A stretch of DNA of 64,000 nucleotides from Sphingomonas hengshuiensis (GCF_000935025.1 NZ_CP010836.1:1860001-1924000); one strand, 5' to 3'; counted from the stretch's first letter, positions 27,309-37,096 are shown. Numbers and translations: made by a program. Notes: generated by a model not told the origin, from the sequence alone.

Positions 27309-29131
27309 GCGCCCTGCCCGTCGCGCGCGCGGTCATAGGCGCTGCGGGCGGCCTGTACCTCGGGCTGGCGCGAGACTTCTGCCACCGCCACGTCCCACCA
27401 ATGGCCACCAATGTGCGTGACGCGCGCAGGATCGGCGCGGATCACCAGCACGCTGCTACGCCCCGCCGCCCGCGCCCGCGCCATTGCCGCGCCGAGCGCC
27501 CCCACATCGGGCACCGCCTCCGCCAACGCGCCCAGGCTTCGGGCATGGGCGACGAAATCGATCACCGGCGCCTCTAGCGTGTTGTTGAACGCACGCCCCG
27601 CAGTCGCGCGCTGGAGCCGGTCGATACAGCCAAAACCGCGATTGTCGACCAGCACTACGATCAGCGGGAGCCCGAGCGCCACCGACGTCGCCAGTTCGGC
27701 GTTGAGCATCATATAGCTGCCGTCGCCGACCATCACGATCACCTCGCGATCGGGCATCGCCATACGCACGCCCAGCCCGCCCGCAATCTCATAGCCCATG
27801 CAGGAGAGGCCATATTCGGCATGGTAGCCGCCGGCGCGGCGTGTGCGCCACAGCTTGTGCAACTCGCCCGGCAGCCCGCCGGCGGCGCAGACCACCACTG
27901 CGTCCGGATCGGCGGCGGCGAGCACCGCGCCGACGACCTGCGCGTCGGACGGCATCGCCGCGTCGGGCGCCGTCGCCGCGTCCAACGCCCGGTTCCAGGC
28001 CGCCACCTCGCCGAGATACGTGGAACGCCAAGCCGCCGGAACGTGCCACCCGTCCAGCGCCGCCGTCAGTGCCTCGATCACGACCCGGGCGTCGGCGAGC
28101 ACGGGTATCGCGTCGTGCTTGGCCGCGTCGTGCAACGCGATATTGACCTGGCAAAGTCGGGCTCCGGGCGCGAACAGCGTGCGCGATCCCGTGGTGAAGT
28201 CCTGAAGCCGCGTGCCGATACCGATGACCAGATCGGCACCCCGCGCCGCGCCGTTGGCGGGATCGGTCCCGGTGACTCCGATACCGCCCAGCGCCTGTGG
28301 ATGGTCCCAGGGCAGCGCCCCCTTTCCCGCCTGTGTCTCAGCGACCGGAATGCCGGTAGCCGCAGCGAACGCCGCCAGCGCAGCTTCCGCGCGGGAATAG
28401 AGCACGCCCCCGCCCCCCACGATCAGTGGCGCGCGCGCCTCGCGGATCGCGGCGACCAGCCGCGCAAGCTCGCCTGCGTCGGGCGCCGGCCGGCGGCGGT
28501 GCCAGATGCGGGTGCGGAACAGATGCTCGGGATAGTCGAACGCCTCGGCCTGCACGTCCTGGCACAGCGCCAGCGTCACCGGGCCGCATGCCGCTGCGTC
28601 GGTCAGCACCGCCATTGCACGCGGCAGGGCGTCGATCAGCTGCTCGGGCCGGGTGATGCGATCGAACAGCCGCGAGACGGGGCGGAAACAATCGTTCGCC
28701 GATACCGTCGCGTCGCCGAAATCCTCGAGCTGCTGAAGCACCGGATCGGGGCGGCGGCTGGCGAAGACGTCGCCGGGCAGGAACAGCACCGGCAAACGGT
28801 TGAGATGCGCCACCGCCGCCGCCGTCACCATGTTGGTCGCGCCCGGCCCGATCGAACTGGTACAGGCCATTGCGCGCTCGCGGCGGTGGGCCTTGGCATA
28901 GGCGATGGCGGCATGCGCCATGCCCTGCTCGCTATGCGCGCGAAACACCGGCAGCGTGTCTGGCGCGCCCGCCAGCGCCTCGCCCAGCCCGGCGACATTG
29001 CCATGGCCGAAGATCGCCCAGACGCCTCCGAAAAAGGGCAGGATCGCCCCGTCCACTTCGCTGTGCTGTGCCGCCATCCAGCGGACCAATGCCTGCCCGG
29101 CCGTAAGCCGGACGGTAGCGGGCGCGATCAA
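27305..29131 (-). CDS. iolD: 3D-(3,5/4)-trihydroxycyclohexane-1,2-dione acylhydrolase
   Basis: A 608-aa ThDP-dependent enzyme. The N-terminal PYR domain shows AILPFFGGVWAIFGHGNVAG and SSIGPGATNMVTAAA; the C-terminal PP domain shows the GDGSYMMLNAELATS motif that binds Mg-ThDP. The enzyme hydrolyses the dione to 5-deoxy-D-glucuronate in inositol catabolism. The TTG at 29131 is favoured because it overlaps the iolC stop in TTGA, the same arrangement used elsewhere in this window; an ATG at 29155 is the alternative. Length matches the family (about 610-640 aa). Confidence 0.9.
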   Translation of the reverse strand: MIAPATVRLTAGQALVRWMAAQHSEVDGAILPFFGGVWAIFGHGNVAGLGEALAGAPDTLPVFRAHSEQGMAHAAIAYAKAHRRERAMACTSSIGPGATNMVTAAAVAHLNRLPVLFLPGDVFASRRPDPVLQQLEDFGDATVSANDCFRPVSRLFDRITRPEQLIDALPRAMAVLTDAAACGPVTLALCQDVQAEAFDYPEHLFRTRIWHRRRPAPDAGELARLVAAIREARAPLIVGGGGVLYSRAEAALAAFAAATGIPVAETQAGKGALPWDHPQALGGIGVTGTDPANGAARGADLVIGIGTRLQDFTTGSRTLFAPGARLCQVNIALHDAAKHDAIPVLADARVVIEALTAALDGWHVPAAWRSTYLGEVAAWNRALDAATAPDAAMPSDAQVVGAVLAAADPDAVVVCAAGGLPGELHKLWRTRRAGGYHAEYGLSCMGYEIAGGLGVRMAMPDREVIVMVGDGSYMMLNAELATSVALGLPLIVVLVDNRGFGCIDRLQRATAGRAFNNTLEAPVIDFVAHARSLGALAEAVPDVGALGAAMARARAAGRSSVLVIRADPARVTHIGGHWWDVAVAEVSRQPEVQAARSAYDRARDGQGA

Positions 29132-31053
29132 AGCGCCGCGCGCGCCTGGCGCCATGCCTCCACCAGCGCGCGGAAGTTCGCCGCGATCCGCTCTATCGCC
29201 TCCGAGTCGTCGATCGTGCCGGTCAGCCATTGCTGCGCGCTATCGTGCCAGATCGTCCGACCAACGGCAAAGCCCTTCACGATGGTGAAGGGCGCCGCCG
29301 CCGCGAATCGCTCGACCAGCACCTGCGGCGTTGCCGAAAGCCCGAGCAGCAATACCCCCTGGCAGAGCGGGTCGTGTCGCGCGATCACGGCGTCGATCGC
29401 CGCCCAGGTGGCGGGATCGCCGTCGGGCTCGAGCTTCCACCAATCGGGATAGACGCCGAGCGTGTAGAAATGCTCCAGCACCTGCGCCGTGGTGTCGACC
29501 GCAACCAGGCCGTGCGCCGACACGATCACTTCGACGAGCAATTCGTGGCGTGTGCCGCGACAGGCATCGAACAGCCGCAGCAACTGGCGATCCTGCATCG
29601 CGCGCAGTTCCGGGGGATCGTCGAGACGATAATAGACGAGGCACTTCACCACCTGCTGCACCGGCCATTCGCGCAGCGTGATGCCGACATCCGCACCGCC
29701 CTCGAACTGGAGCGGCCGCGACCCCGGCACTTCGATCGGGCTCCCAACCCAATAGGGCAAATCCGCCGCCGCCTCCAACGCGCGGGCGCCGTCGCGACCG
29801 TCGAGCAAGGTGCCGAAGCGGGTGTCCCCCTGCGCCAGCCGGTGCGTGGCGCGCAGAACCAACGATTTGAAACCCGCGATCCGGTCACGCGGAACGCCAA
29901 GGTCGACGACCATCTCGTCGAACTGGCTGCGATGATCGACCGCCAGCACCGTCAGCGCGTCATAGCGGCGCGCGCGGTGCGCCGCCCAGTGATGCTGCGC
30001 CAGTCCGACGTCCGAGCGCAGGCGGAACGGCCAGTCGGTGCGGGCAAGGAACGCCTGAAGCTCATCCCAGCCCGGCATCGCCGGCGCGCAACCATGCCGC
30101 GACACGACCAGCGCTCCGCAGGCATTGCCCCATCGGCAAGCGACCGCCAGCGGCTCGCCGCGCAGCCAACCGCGGAGCAACCCGGCCATGAAAGCGTCGC
30201 CCGCGCCGAGCACATTGAACACCTCGATCGGGAAGCCGGGTACGGCCAGCCCCTGTTCGATTGCATCGGGGATCGCGCCTTCGAACGCGACGCATCCCTG
30301 CGCGCCGCGTTTCATCACGATCGGCGCCCGGCTCTGGGTGCGGATCGTCTGCAGCGCAGTGATCGTGTCGGTCGCGCCGCCAAGGATGTGGATCTCCTCC
30401 TCGGTACCGACGATCAGGTCGACCAGCGGCAGCACCTGCTGGAGTGTCGCGGTGACATGCGCATCGGGTACGAAACGCTGCTCGCCCATCGCCGGTTGAG
30501 CGACACCCCAAAGCACCGGGCGATAGTCCACGTCGAACACCACGCGCCCGCCCTGTGCCCGCATCGCCCGTGCCGCCGCCACGCTGGCAGCGAACACGCC
30601 CGGGCGCGACAAATGCGTGCCGTTGATCAGCACCGCCCCCGTCGAGGCGAGCAGCGCGGGATCCACGTCCGCCGCGCACAGCGCCATGTCGGCGCAATCC
30701 TCGCGATAAAAGAGCAGCGGGAAGGTCTCGGCGTCGCGGATACCGAGCACCGCCAGCGCCGTCAGCCGATCGGGATCGGTCCGCACGCCGCGCGTGTCGA
30801 CGCCCTCGCGATCGAGCTGCTCGCGGATGAAGCGGCCCATATGATCGTCGCCGACCCGTGTCACGAGGCCCGCGCGAAGCCCCAGCCGTGCCGCGCCAAC
30901 CGCCGTGTTGGTCGGGCTGCCGCCGAGATATTTGGCGAAGCTCGCCATGTCCTCCAGCCGCCCGCCGACCTGTTCGCCGTACAGGTCCACGCTGGAACGC
31001 CCTATGGTGAGCAGGTCCAGTGATGTCGGGCTATCAATCCTGCCGCTCGTCAT
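29128..31053 (-). CDS. iolC: 5-dehydro-2-deoxygluconokinase fused to DUF2090 aldolase domain
   Basis: A 641-aa two-domain protein. Residues 1-330 are a PfkB-family kinase (YLGGSPTNTAVGAARLG, VFNVLGAGDAFMAGLL) that phosphorylates 5-dehydro-2-deoxy-D-gluconate. Residues 340-641 are a DUF2090 TIM-barrel domain (LTVLAVDHRSQFDEM, GFKSLVLRATHRLAQGDTRF, HELLVEVIVSAHG, WWKLEPDG, IVKGFAVGRTIWHD) that resembles class I aldolases and probably cleaves the phosphorylated product to malonate semialdehyde and DHAP, replacing IolJ. Such fusions occur in many proteobacteria. It is the first gene of the minus-strand iol operon, 134 bp from divergent iolG. Confidence 0.9.
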   Translation of the reverse strand: MTSGRIDSPTSLDLLTIGRSSVDLYGEQVGGRLEDMASFAKYLGGSPTNTAVGAARLGLRAGLVTRVGDDHMGRFIREQLDREGVDTRGVRTDPDRLTALAVLGIRDAETFPLLFYREDCADMALCAADVDPALLASTGAVLINGTHLSRPGVFAASVAAARAMRAQGGRVVFDVDYRPVLWGVAQPAMGEQRFVPDAHVTATLQQVLPLVDLIVGTEEEIHILGGATDTITALQTIRTQSRAPIVMKRGAQGCVAFEGAIPDAIEQGLAVPGFPIEVFNVLGAGDAFMAGLLRGWLRGEPLAVACRWGNACGALVVSRHGCAPAMPGWDELQAFLARTDWPFRLRSDVGLAQHHWAAHRARRYDALTVLAVDHRSQFDEMVVDLGVPRDRIAGFKSLVLRATHRLAQGDTRFGTLLDGRDGARALEAAADLPYWVGSPIEVPGSRPLQFEGGADVGITLREWPVQQVVKCLVYYRLDDPPELRAMQDRQLLRLFDACRGTRHELLVEVIVSAHGLVAVDTTAQVLEHFYTLGVYPDWWKLEPDGDPATWAAIDAVIARHDPLCQGVLLLGLSATPQVLVERFAAAAPFTIVKGFAVGRTIWHDSAQQWLTGTIDDSEAIERIAANFRALVEAWRQARAAL

Positions 31054-31077
31054 GTCCGCCCATCGATTGCTCCTGAC

Positions 31078-31091
31078 GAAATTCGTATTTC
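31078..31091. promoter_or_regulatory. Inverted repeat in the iolC-iolG divergent promoter region
   Basis: GAAAT-TCGT-ATTTC is a perfect 5-bp inverted repeat in the 134-bp gap between divergent iolC and iolG. It is placed to control both units. No iol repressor gene lies nearby; its GAAAT/ATTTC arms resemble motifs upstream of the RpiR-linked genes further right. Confidence 0.4.
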
Positions 31092-31187
31092 ATACGGAGA
31101 GACATCGCAACTCCCGTTCCATATTGCGCCGCGCTGTTGCGTAGGTGGGCCAAGCTGTGGAATGGGCAAGGCCGAAAGGAACGCGGC

Positions 31188-32171
31188 ATGCACGCAATTG
31201 CGCTGATCGGCGCTGGGCGGATCGGGCGTATCCATGCGGCCAATATCGCCGCGCATTCACGGTTGCGGCTGCTGCATGTCGTGGACCGGGATGTCGACGC
31301 CGCAGCCTCGCTCGCGGAGCGCCATGGCGCGCGAAGCGCAGACGCCGATGCCGCAATCAACGACCCGGAGGTGGCCGGGATCATCGTCGCGAGCGCCACC
31401 GACACCCACATCGCCTATACGATCGCCGCCGCCGAAGCGGGCAAGCCCGTCCTATGCGAAAAGCCGCTCGACCAGAGCCTTGCCGCCGCGGTTGCTGCCG
31501 CCGACCGGCTGGATGCTCTTGGCGCGCGCGTGTTGCTGGGGTTCAACCGGCGCTTCGACCCGCATTTCGCAGCGCTGCGCGCGCGGCTGGCGGGCGGTGC
31601 AGTGGGGGCGCTGGAGTCGCTGCATATCGTCAGCCACGATCCCGCCCCGCCGCCGCCTGCCTATGTCGCGGGATCGGGCGGCATGTTCACCGACATGGTG
31701 ATCCATGATTTCGACATGGCGCGATGGCTGCTGGACGAGGAGCCAGTGGGGGTGTTCGCCAGCGCATCGTGCCTGATCGATCCGGCGATCGGCGCGGCGG
31801 GGGATGTCGACACCGCGCGCACCGTGTTGCGCACCGCCAGCGGGCGGCTGTGCAGCATCAGTTCCAGCCGTCGCAGCGGCTATGGCTATGACCAGCGGAT
31901 CGAGGCGTTCGGCGCACGCGGCATGCTGCGCGTCGGCAATGTCGCCGAGACGATGGTGGAAACCTGGCACGAGGAGGGCGCGACGCGCGACCGGCTCCAG
32001 AATTTCTTCCTCGATCGCTATGCCGCGGCCTATCGTGCCGAGCTGGACCATTTCGCCGAGGTGATCGCCGGCGCGGCGCCCGCGATCACCCACCGCGACG
32101 GCGTGGCCGCGCTGGCGCTGGCCGCGGCGGCAACGCGGTCGCTCCACATCGGTCGGATGGAAACGCCCTGA
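31188..32171 (+). CDS. iolG: myo-Inositol 2-dehydrogenase (Gfo/Idh/MocA family)
   Basis: A 327-aa NAD-dependent dehydrogenase. The Rossmann motif LIGAGRIGRIHAANIA, the CEKPLDQ motif with the catalytic Lys, GFNRRFDPHF, and FTDMVIHDFDMARWLL with the active-site Asp/His are those of IolG. It oxidises myo-inositol to scyllo-inosose, the substrate of IolE. The ATG at 31188 is chosen because AAAGGAA lies 8-9 bases upstream. It is divergent from iolC. iolB, iolA and a transporter are not in the window. Confidence 0.9.
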   Translation: MHAIALIGAGRIGRIHAANIAAHSRLRLLHVVDRDVDAAASLAERHGARSADADAAINDPEVAGIIVASATDTHIAYTIAAAEAGKPVLCEKPLDQSLAAAVAAADRLDALGARVLLGFNRRFDPHFAALRARLAGGAVGALESLHIVSHDPAPPPPAYVAGSGGMFTDMVIHDFDMARWLLDEEPVGVFASASCLIDPAIGAAGDVDTARTVLRTASGRLCSISSSRRSGYGYDQRIEAFGARGMLRVGNVAETMVETWHEEGATRDRLQNFFLDRYAAAYRAELDHFAEVIAGAAPAITHRDGVAALALAAAATRSLHIGRMETP

Positions 32172-32175
32172 CGCC

Positions 32176-33606
32176 CTACGCCAGCAGCGCCGGGCGTCGC
32201 GCTGCAAGGTCGACGATCAATTCGCCGAACATCGCATTGGCCCAGGCGAACCAGCTTCGGGTGAACTTCGCCGGATCGGCGGCGGCGAACGCCTCGTGCA
32301 TGAAGCCGGTGTCGGCATGGGTGGTCTTCAGCACCTGCAGGCACCGGCGGATCACGGCGTCGTCGTCGCTGCTCAGCCCGCGAACGATCAGCGACATCGG
32401 CCAGATCATGTCCAACCCGACATGCGGCCCGCCAATCCCCTCACCCGCCGGCCCGCGGAAGAAATAGGGGTTGGCGTCGCTCCAGCACCGCGCCTCGGTC
32501 CGCCGGAACAGCGCGTCGTCCCGGGGCACGCAGCCGAGATAGGCGAGCGACGACAGGCTGGGCGCATTGGCATCGTCCATGAACAGCGTGTTGCCATAGC
32601 CATCGACTTCATAGGCCCAGACCGCATCGGGGCCCGCCCCGATCCGGCCATGCGCGCGCAGCGCCACCGTGACCTGATCGGCCAGCGCGACCGCCTCCGC
32701 CGCCAGCGCCGCGTCGCCGCACGCCTGGTGCGCGATCTCGGCCAGCCAGCGCAGCGCCGTCACTGCGAACAGGTTTGCCGGGATGAGGAACGGATAAGTA
32801 CAGGCGTCGTCGGACGGGCGGAACATCGAATGGATCAGCCCGATTTTGCGCGTCGGGGCGCCCTGCCCCTCGAGGATCAGCGTATCGGTGGCGCTCTCTG
32901 CCGCGCGCTGGAAGCGATAGGGGCCCGGGCCGTCCAGCCTTTGCTGAGCGCGGAAGGTATCGACGATCGTCCGCGCAGCCTTTGCCCATAGCGCATCGAA
33001 CGGCGCGGGATCGCGCGTCGCGCGCCAATAGCCATGCGCCAGCCGCAGGACATGGCATAGCGAATCGACTTCCCATTTCCGCTCGGCGACGCCGGGCAGC
33101 ATCGTCGTCATGTCGTCCTTCGCCCAGGATAGCGGCGTCGCCGCGCCGGGGTCCCGCGTAAAGGCATTGGCATAGGGATCGATCAGGATGCAGCGGGCAT
33201 GCCGCGCGATCAGCCCGTGGAACAGCCTGCGCAGCGCCGGGTCGCGCCGCGCGAGCGGGAGATAGCCGTGAACCTGCGCGGCGCTGTCGCGCAGCCACAG
33301 GCACGGGATGTCGCCGGTGATCAGGAAGGTGTCGGGCCGCCCCTCGACAATGCCTGTCTCCACGGTCGTATCGAGCGTGTTGGGATAGCAATTGGCGAAC
33401 AGCCAGGCGAGTTCGGGGTCGCCGATCCGCGCCGATACCCGCGCAATCTCCGCCTCCACCGCGGCGCTGGTGAAGCGCCGTTCCGCCGGAACCGGGCGCT
33501 GCGAGACCCGTGCATCGCGCGCCAGCGAGGGGAGCGGGGCCAGCATTCCGATCATGCCGCCCAGCACCGCACGGCGATCAGTCTTGTTGGAGCAAATATG
33601 AGTCAT
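32176..33606 (-). CDS. GH125 exo-alpha-1,6-mannosidase, Tat-type signal
   Basis: A 476-aa protein. The N-terminus has a twin-arginine-like signal (NKTDRRAVLGGMIGMLA). The GH125 (formerly DUF1237) signatures FLITGDIPCLWLRDSAAQV, with the catalytic acid Asp, SWAKDDMTTMLPG, KIGLIHSMFRPSDDACTYPF and VDGYGNTLFMDDAN are all present. The family removes non-reducing alpha-1,6-mannose, as in yeast mannan backbones and N-glycan arms. ATG 33606 has GGGA about 8 bases upstream; ATG 33615 is an in-frame alternative. It is divergent from the SIS gene across an 88-97-bp promoter region and complements GH92. Confidence 0.9.
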   Translation of the reverse strand: MTHICSNKTDRRAVLGGMIGMLAPLPSLARDARVSQRPVPAERRFTSAAVEAEIARVSARIGDPELAWLFANCYPNTLDTTVETGIVEGRPDTFLITGDIPCLWLRDSAAQVHGYLPLARRDPALRRLFHGLIARHARCILIDPYANAFTRDPGAATPLSWAKDDMTTMLPGVAERKWEVDSLCHVLRLAHGYWRATRDPAPFDALWAKAARTIVDTFRAQQRLDGPGPYRFQRAAESATDTLILEGQGAPTRKIGLIHSMFRPSDDACTYPFLIPANLFAVTALRWLAEIAHQACGDAALAAEAVALADQVTVALRAHGRIGAGPDAVWAYEVDGYGNTLFMDDANAPSLSSLAYLGCVPRDDALFRRTEARCWSDANPYFFRGPAGEGIGGPHVGLDMIWPMSLIVRGLSSDDDAVIRRCLQVLKTTHADTGFMHEAFAAADPAKFTRSWFAWANAMFGELIVDLAARRPALLA

Positions 33607-33624
33607 GCCGGGCATCCCATCACA

Positions 33625-33640
33625 GGAATAGAAAGAAATC
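33625..33640. promoter_or_regulatory. Candidate operator GGAATAGAAAGAAATC
   Basis: It lies in the divergent GH125-SIS promoter region. The first ten bases (GGAATAGAAA) are identical to 45538-45547, in front of the APC permease and the RpiR regulator 12 kb away. A second GGAATATTT lies at 33660-33668. It may be a binding site of the RpiR-family protein encoded at 44589-45479. Confidence 0.45.
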
Positions 33641-33703
33641 TAGCAAATATGCTCATCTTGGAATATTTGAACCGGTGTACTCTGGAAATGCGAGGCACGG
33701 CAC

Positions 33704-34741
33704 ATGATCGATCGGGCGGAAGACACAAGTTTGATGTTCGCCGAGGCTGGCGAGGCCGCCGCCGCCGTGGCCCGGTTGCTCGACCATAACCAGTTCGCGA
33801 TCACCGCGCTGGCGGAACGGCTGCGGGCCACCCCGCCCCGGCTGGTCGTCACCTGCGCCCGCGGCTCGTCGGATCATGCCGCGACCTATGGCAAATATCT
33901 GTTCGAGGCGATGCTGGGAATTCCGGTGGTCTCCGCTGCGCCATCGATCGCGTCGGTGTTCGATGCGCCCGCCGGGGGGGCGCCGGACACGCTGTGCATC
34001 GCCATCTCGCAATCGGGCCGCAGCCCCGATCTGCTCGCCACGGTCGAAGCGCATCGGCGCACGGGCACGCACATCGTCGCGCTGGTCAACGACGAGGAGT
34101 CGCCGCTGGCGGATGCCGCCGACACGATCATCGCGTTGCGCGCCGGGCCGGAAAGGTCGGTCGCGGCGACCAAATCCTGCCTCGCGGCGATGGCCGCGCT
34201 CGCGGCAATCGTGGCCGAGACGGCACAGGACGCGGCGCTGCACGCGGCGGTGCGCACCCTTCCCGCTACGCTGCGCACGGCGTTCGCACAGGATTGGTCG
34301 CCGATGGTCCAGTCGCTGACCGGGGCACGCAACCTGTTCGTGATCGGGCGTGGCTATGGGCTGGGGATCGCGCAGGAAATGGCGCTGAAGCTCAAGGAAA
34401 CCTGCGCGCTCCACGCCGAGGCGTATAGCGCCGCCGAGGTGCGTCATGGCCCGATGACGATCGTGGGCGCGGATTTCCCGATCCTTGCCGTCGCCGGCTC
34501 GGATCGCGCCGGGGACAGCGTCCGCGCGGTTGCCGCCGAGTTCGCCGCTCGCGGCGCGCGGATATTGCTGGCCGATGCGGGCGACGCCGGGGGCATTCTC
34601 CCCACAGCGGCGGCGCATCCGGCGATCGAGCCGCTGCTGGCGCTCCAGAGCTTTTACCGCGCCGCCAATGCGCTGTCGCTGGCGCGCGGGCTCGACCCCG
34701 ACGCGCCGCCGCATCTGGCCAAGGTCACGCGGACGGTCTGA
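33704..34741 (+). CDS. SIS-domain aminosugar-phosphate deaminase/isomerase (NagB-II/AgaS/GlmS-C type)
   Basis: A 345-aa protein with two SIS domains. The first carries CARGSSDHAATYGKYLFE and AISQSGRSPDLLATVEAHR; the second carries FVIGRGYGLGIAQEMALKLKE and the AYSAAEVRHGPM motif shared with GlmS. Without a glutaminase domain such proteins deaminate glucosamine-6-phosphate (NagB-II), or act as AgaS or as fructoselysine-6-phosphate deglycases (FrlB). In this locus GlcN-6-P from N-glycan core GlcNAc is the simplest substrate. The site GAGG precedes the ATG by 8 bases. Its 3' end overlaps the convergent GH92 gene by 17 bp. Confidence 0.85.
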   Translation: MIDRAEDTSLMFAEAGEAAAAVARLLDHNQFAITALAERLRATPPRLVVTCARGSSDHAATYGKYLFEAMLGIPVVSAAPSIASVFDAPAGGAPDTLCIAISQSGRSPDLLATVEAHRRTGTHIVALVNDEESPLADAADTIIALRAGPERSVAATKSCLAAMAALAAIVAETAQDAALHAAVRTLPATLRTAFAQDWSPMVQSLTGARNLFVIGRGYGLGIAQEMALKLKETCALHAEAYSAAEVRHGPMTIVGADFPILAVAGSDRAGDSVRAVAAEFAARGARILLADAGDAGGILPTAAAHPAIEPLLALQSFYRAANALSLARGLDPDAPPHLAKVTRTV

Positions 34742-37085
34742 CCGCCCCGAACGATGGCGGACGATCGGCCGGATCGCGCCCGAAGGCGGGGTTCGGCCGA
34801 TTGCCCATCTGGAACACCAGCCGACCGCCCTTCGCGAGCTCGGCATGGTCGATCCAGCTCTTGCGCCACGGCGTGCCGTTCCAGGTAACGCGCTGGACAT
34901 AGACCGTATCGGGCCCCACGCCCGGCGCCTCGACCACCAGCGTCTTCCCCTCACCCACGTTCAGCGTCGCGCGACGATGCACCGGCGACCCGAACACATA
35001 CACGCCGCTGACCGGATCGACGGGATACAGGCCCAGCGCGCTCATGATGTACCACGCGCTCATCTGGCCGCAGTCCTCATTGCCCGAAAGCCCGTCGGGC
35101 GCCGCGCGATACTGGCCCTGCAACAGCATCCGCACGCGCGCCTGCGTCTTCCATGGCGCGCCGCAATAGGCATAGAGATAGGCGACGTGGTGGCTCGGCT
35201 CGTTGCCATGCGCATATTGCCCCACCAGCCCGCTGACATCGGGAGGCGCGTCGACAGGGAGCGTGCTGTCCGCCGCGAACAGCGCGTCGAGCTTCGCCTC
35301 GAACGCGGCATCGCCGCCGAACAGGTCGATCAGGCCGTACACGTCATGCTGGTTCAGGAACGTCGCCTGCCACGCATTGCACTCGGTGAAGTCGCGCCAG
35401 TGGTTGGTGTCATGCCCCAGCGAACGCGGATCGAACGGCTCGGCCCAGCTGCTATCGGCCAGTCGGGGCCGGATGAACCCGGTTCCGGCATCGAACAGGT
35501 TGCGATAGTTGCGCGAACGCGCCCGCAGCGCCGCCGCATCCGCCATCGCCCCCGCCGCCTCGGCCAGTCGCGCCATCGCCCAGTCATCATAGGCATATTC
35601 CAGCGTCTTGCTCGCAGCCTCGGCCACCTTGTCGCTGGGGATGAAGCCCAGGCGGCGATAGGGGTCGAGCCCCTTCACATCCTCGTCGAACGCCAGCTTG
35701 CGGAAGCGCGGCCACACGCCAGCATAGTCGATGCCGGGCACCCCCTTCGCCGCAGCCTCCGCGATCACCACCGCCGAATGCCAGCCGATCATGCAATGCG
35801 TCTCGATCCCCTGGAGCGGCCAGATCGGCGGGCCATGCGGGCTTTCCAGCGTCATGCGGGCAAGCCCGCGCACGAGATCGGCGTTGCGCTGCGGCTGCAC
35901 CAGCGTCAGCAGCGGGTGGAGCGTGCGATAGGTGTCCCACAGCGAATAGGTGCTGTAGTTATGGCTCCCCGCAGGCACTTGGTGGACCGCGGTGTCCATG
36001 CCCCGATACCGCCCGTCGACATCCGAAAACAGCGTCGGCGCCAGCAGCGCGTGATAGGCGGCGGTGTAAAATATGCGCGCCTCGTCGGCGCTGGCGGGCT
36101 CGACCTGCATCCGCGCCAGTTCGGCTTCCCACGCGGCGCGCGCCTCGCGGTGGACGCGCTCGAAATCCCAGTCCGCCGCCTCTGCATCGAGGTTGCGGAT
36201 CGCGCCCTCGATATCGACGCCCGACAACGCGACCTTCGCCAGCAGCGGCGCGGCACCGGCGTCGGGAAACATCAGAGCGACCTTGAGCGCGGCGCCGTCG
36301 ATCGCGGCGGTGCCCGCCGCCGCTTCGGAATCACTGCTGAAGAAGCGCGCTTCGGCAAAGGGCCGCGACAGCCGCATCGCGAAATGGATCACGCGGCCAC
36401 CGGCCCATTGCTGGACCCGGCGGCTGCCCACCAGCATGTCGCGCCCGACCAGCCGCAGATGCGCGTCGGTGACGGGGGTGGGCTTGGGCGGATCGAAGCC
36501 GATGCTCGCCGCATCGGGCTCGTCGCGCGATCCATGCGCAAGGTCGACCAGCAGATGCCCGGCGCCCGGAAAGCGATAGCGGTGCAGCCCGACGCGATCG
36601 GTGACGGTCAGTTCCGCGCCGATGCCGCTATCGGGAAAGGCGACGGCGTAATAGCCCGGAGAGGCGCGCTCGTCGGCGTGCGAGAAGCGCTGGCGATAGC
36701 TGCCCTCGGGCTTTTGCAGCGATCCGGGCTCCAGCACCACCGGGCCGGTGCGCGGCACCACCAGCACGTCGAGCAGGTCGCCAACGCCGGTGCCGCTCAG
36801 GTGCGTATGCGAAAACCCCAGGATCGAGCCATCGTCATGATGATAGCCCGAACAGGCATCCCATCGGGCATTGTCGGTATCGGGGCCAAGCTGGACCATG
36901 CCGAAGGGCCGGGTCGCACCGGGATAGGTGTGGCCGTGCCCGCCGGTGCCGATGAACGGATCGACATGGCGGCACAGGTCCGCCCCGGGGCCGGCGGGTG
37001 CCGCAAGGGCAGCCCGACCGGTCGTCGTGGCGGCGGCCGCGATTGCCAGCCCTCCGGTCAGCAGATCACGGCGCGTCGATTTCAT
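34725..37085 (-). CDS. GH92 alpha-mannosidase, Tat-exported
   Basis: A 786-aa protein with a twin-arginine signal (STRRDLLTGGLAIAAAA). The N-domain opens with DPFIGTGGHGHTYPGATRP and GFSHTHLSGTG; the (alpha/alpha)6 domain contains the ECNAWQATFLNQHD block and the calcium/catalytic region GNEDCGQMSAWYIMSALGL, all diagnostic of GH92. These Ca-dependent inverting exo-mannosidases trim alpha-1,2, 1,3 or 1,6 mannose from N-glycans and mannan. The TonB receptor gene ends 11 bp upstream of the start on the same strand, so importer and glycosidase form one operon. Linkage specificity cannot be read here. Confidence 0.93.
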   Translation of the reverse strand: MKSTRRDLLTGGLAIAAAATTTGRAALAAPAGPGADLCRHVDPFIGTGGHGHTYPGATRPFGMVQLGPDTDNARWDACSGYHHDDGSILGFSHTHLSGTGVGDLLDVLVVPRTGPVVLEPGSLQKPEGSYRQRFSHADERASPGYYAVAFPDSGIGAELTVTDRVGLHRYRFPGAGHLLVDLAHGSRDEPDAASIGFDPPKPTPVTDAHLRLVGRDMLVGSRRVQQWAGGRVIHFAMRLSRPFAEARFFSSDSEAAAGTAAIDGAALKVALMFPDAGAAPLLAKVALSGVDIEGAIRNLDAEAADWDFERVHREARAAWEAELARMQVEPASADEARIFYTAAYHALLAPTLFSDVDGRYRGMDTAVHQVPAGSHNYSTYSLWDTYRTLHPLLTLVQPQRNADLVRGLARMTLESPHGPPIWPLQGIETHCMIGWHSAVVIAEAAAKGVPGIDYAGVWPRFRKLAFDEDVKGLDPYRRLGFIPSDKVAEAASKTLEYAYDDWAMARLAEAAGAMADAAALRARSRNYRNLFDAGTGFIRPRLADSSWAEPFDPRSLGHDTNHWRDFTECNAWQATFLNQHDVYGLIDLFGGDAAFEAKLDALFAADSTLPVDAPPDVSGLVGQYAHGNEPSHHVAYLYAYCGAPWKTQARVRMLLQGQYRAAPDGLSGNEDCGQMSAWYIMSALGLYPVDPVSGVYVFGSPVHRRATLNVGEGKTLVVEAPGVGPDTVYVQRVTWNGTPWRKSWIDHAELAKGGRLVFQMGNRPNPAFGRDPADRPPSFGAVRPSA

Positions 37086-37096
37086 GGGTATCGTCC

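Noticed and set aside
27821..29452. Plus-strand open frames across iolD/iolC
   Set aside because: Shadows of strongly supported iolD and iolC; composition is Arg/His/Gln-rich.
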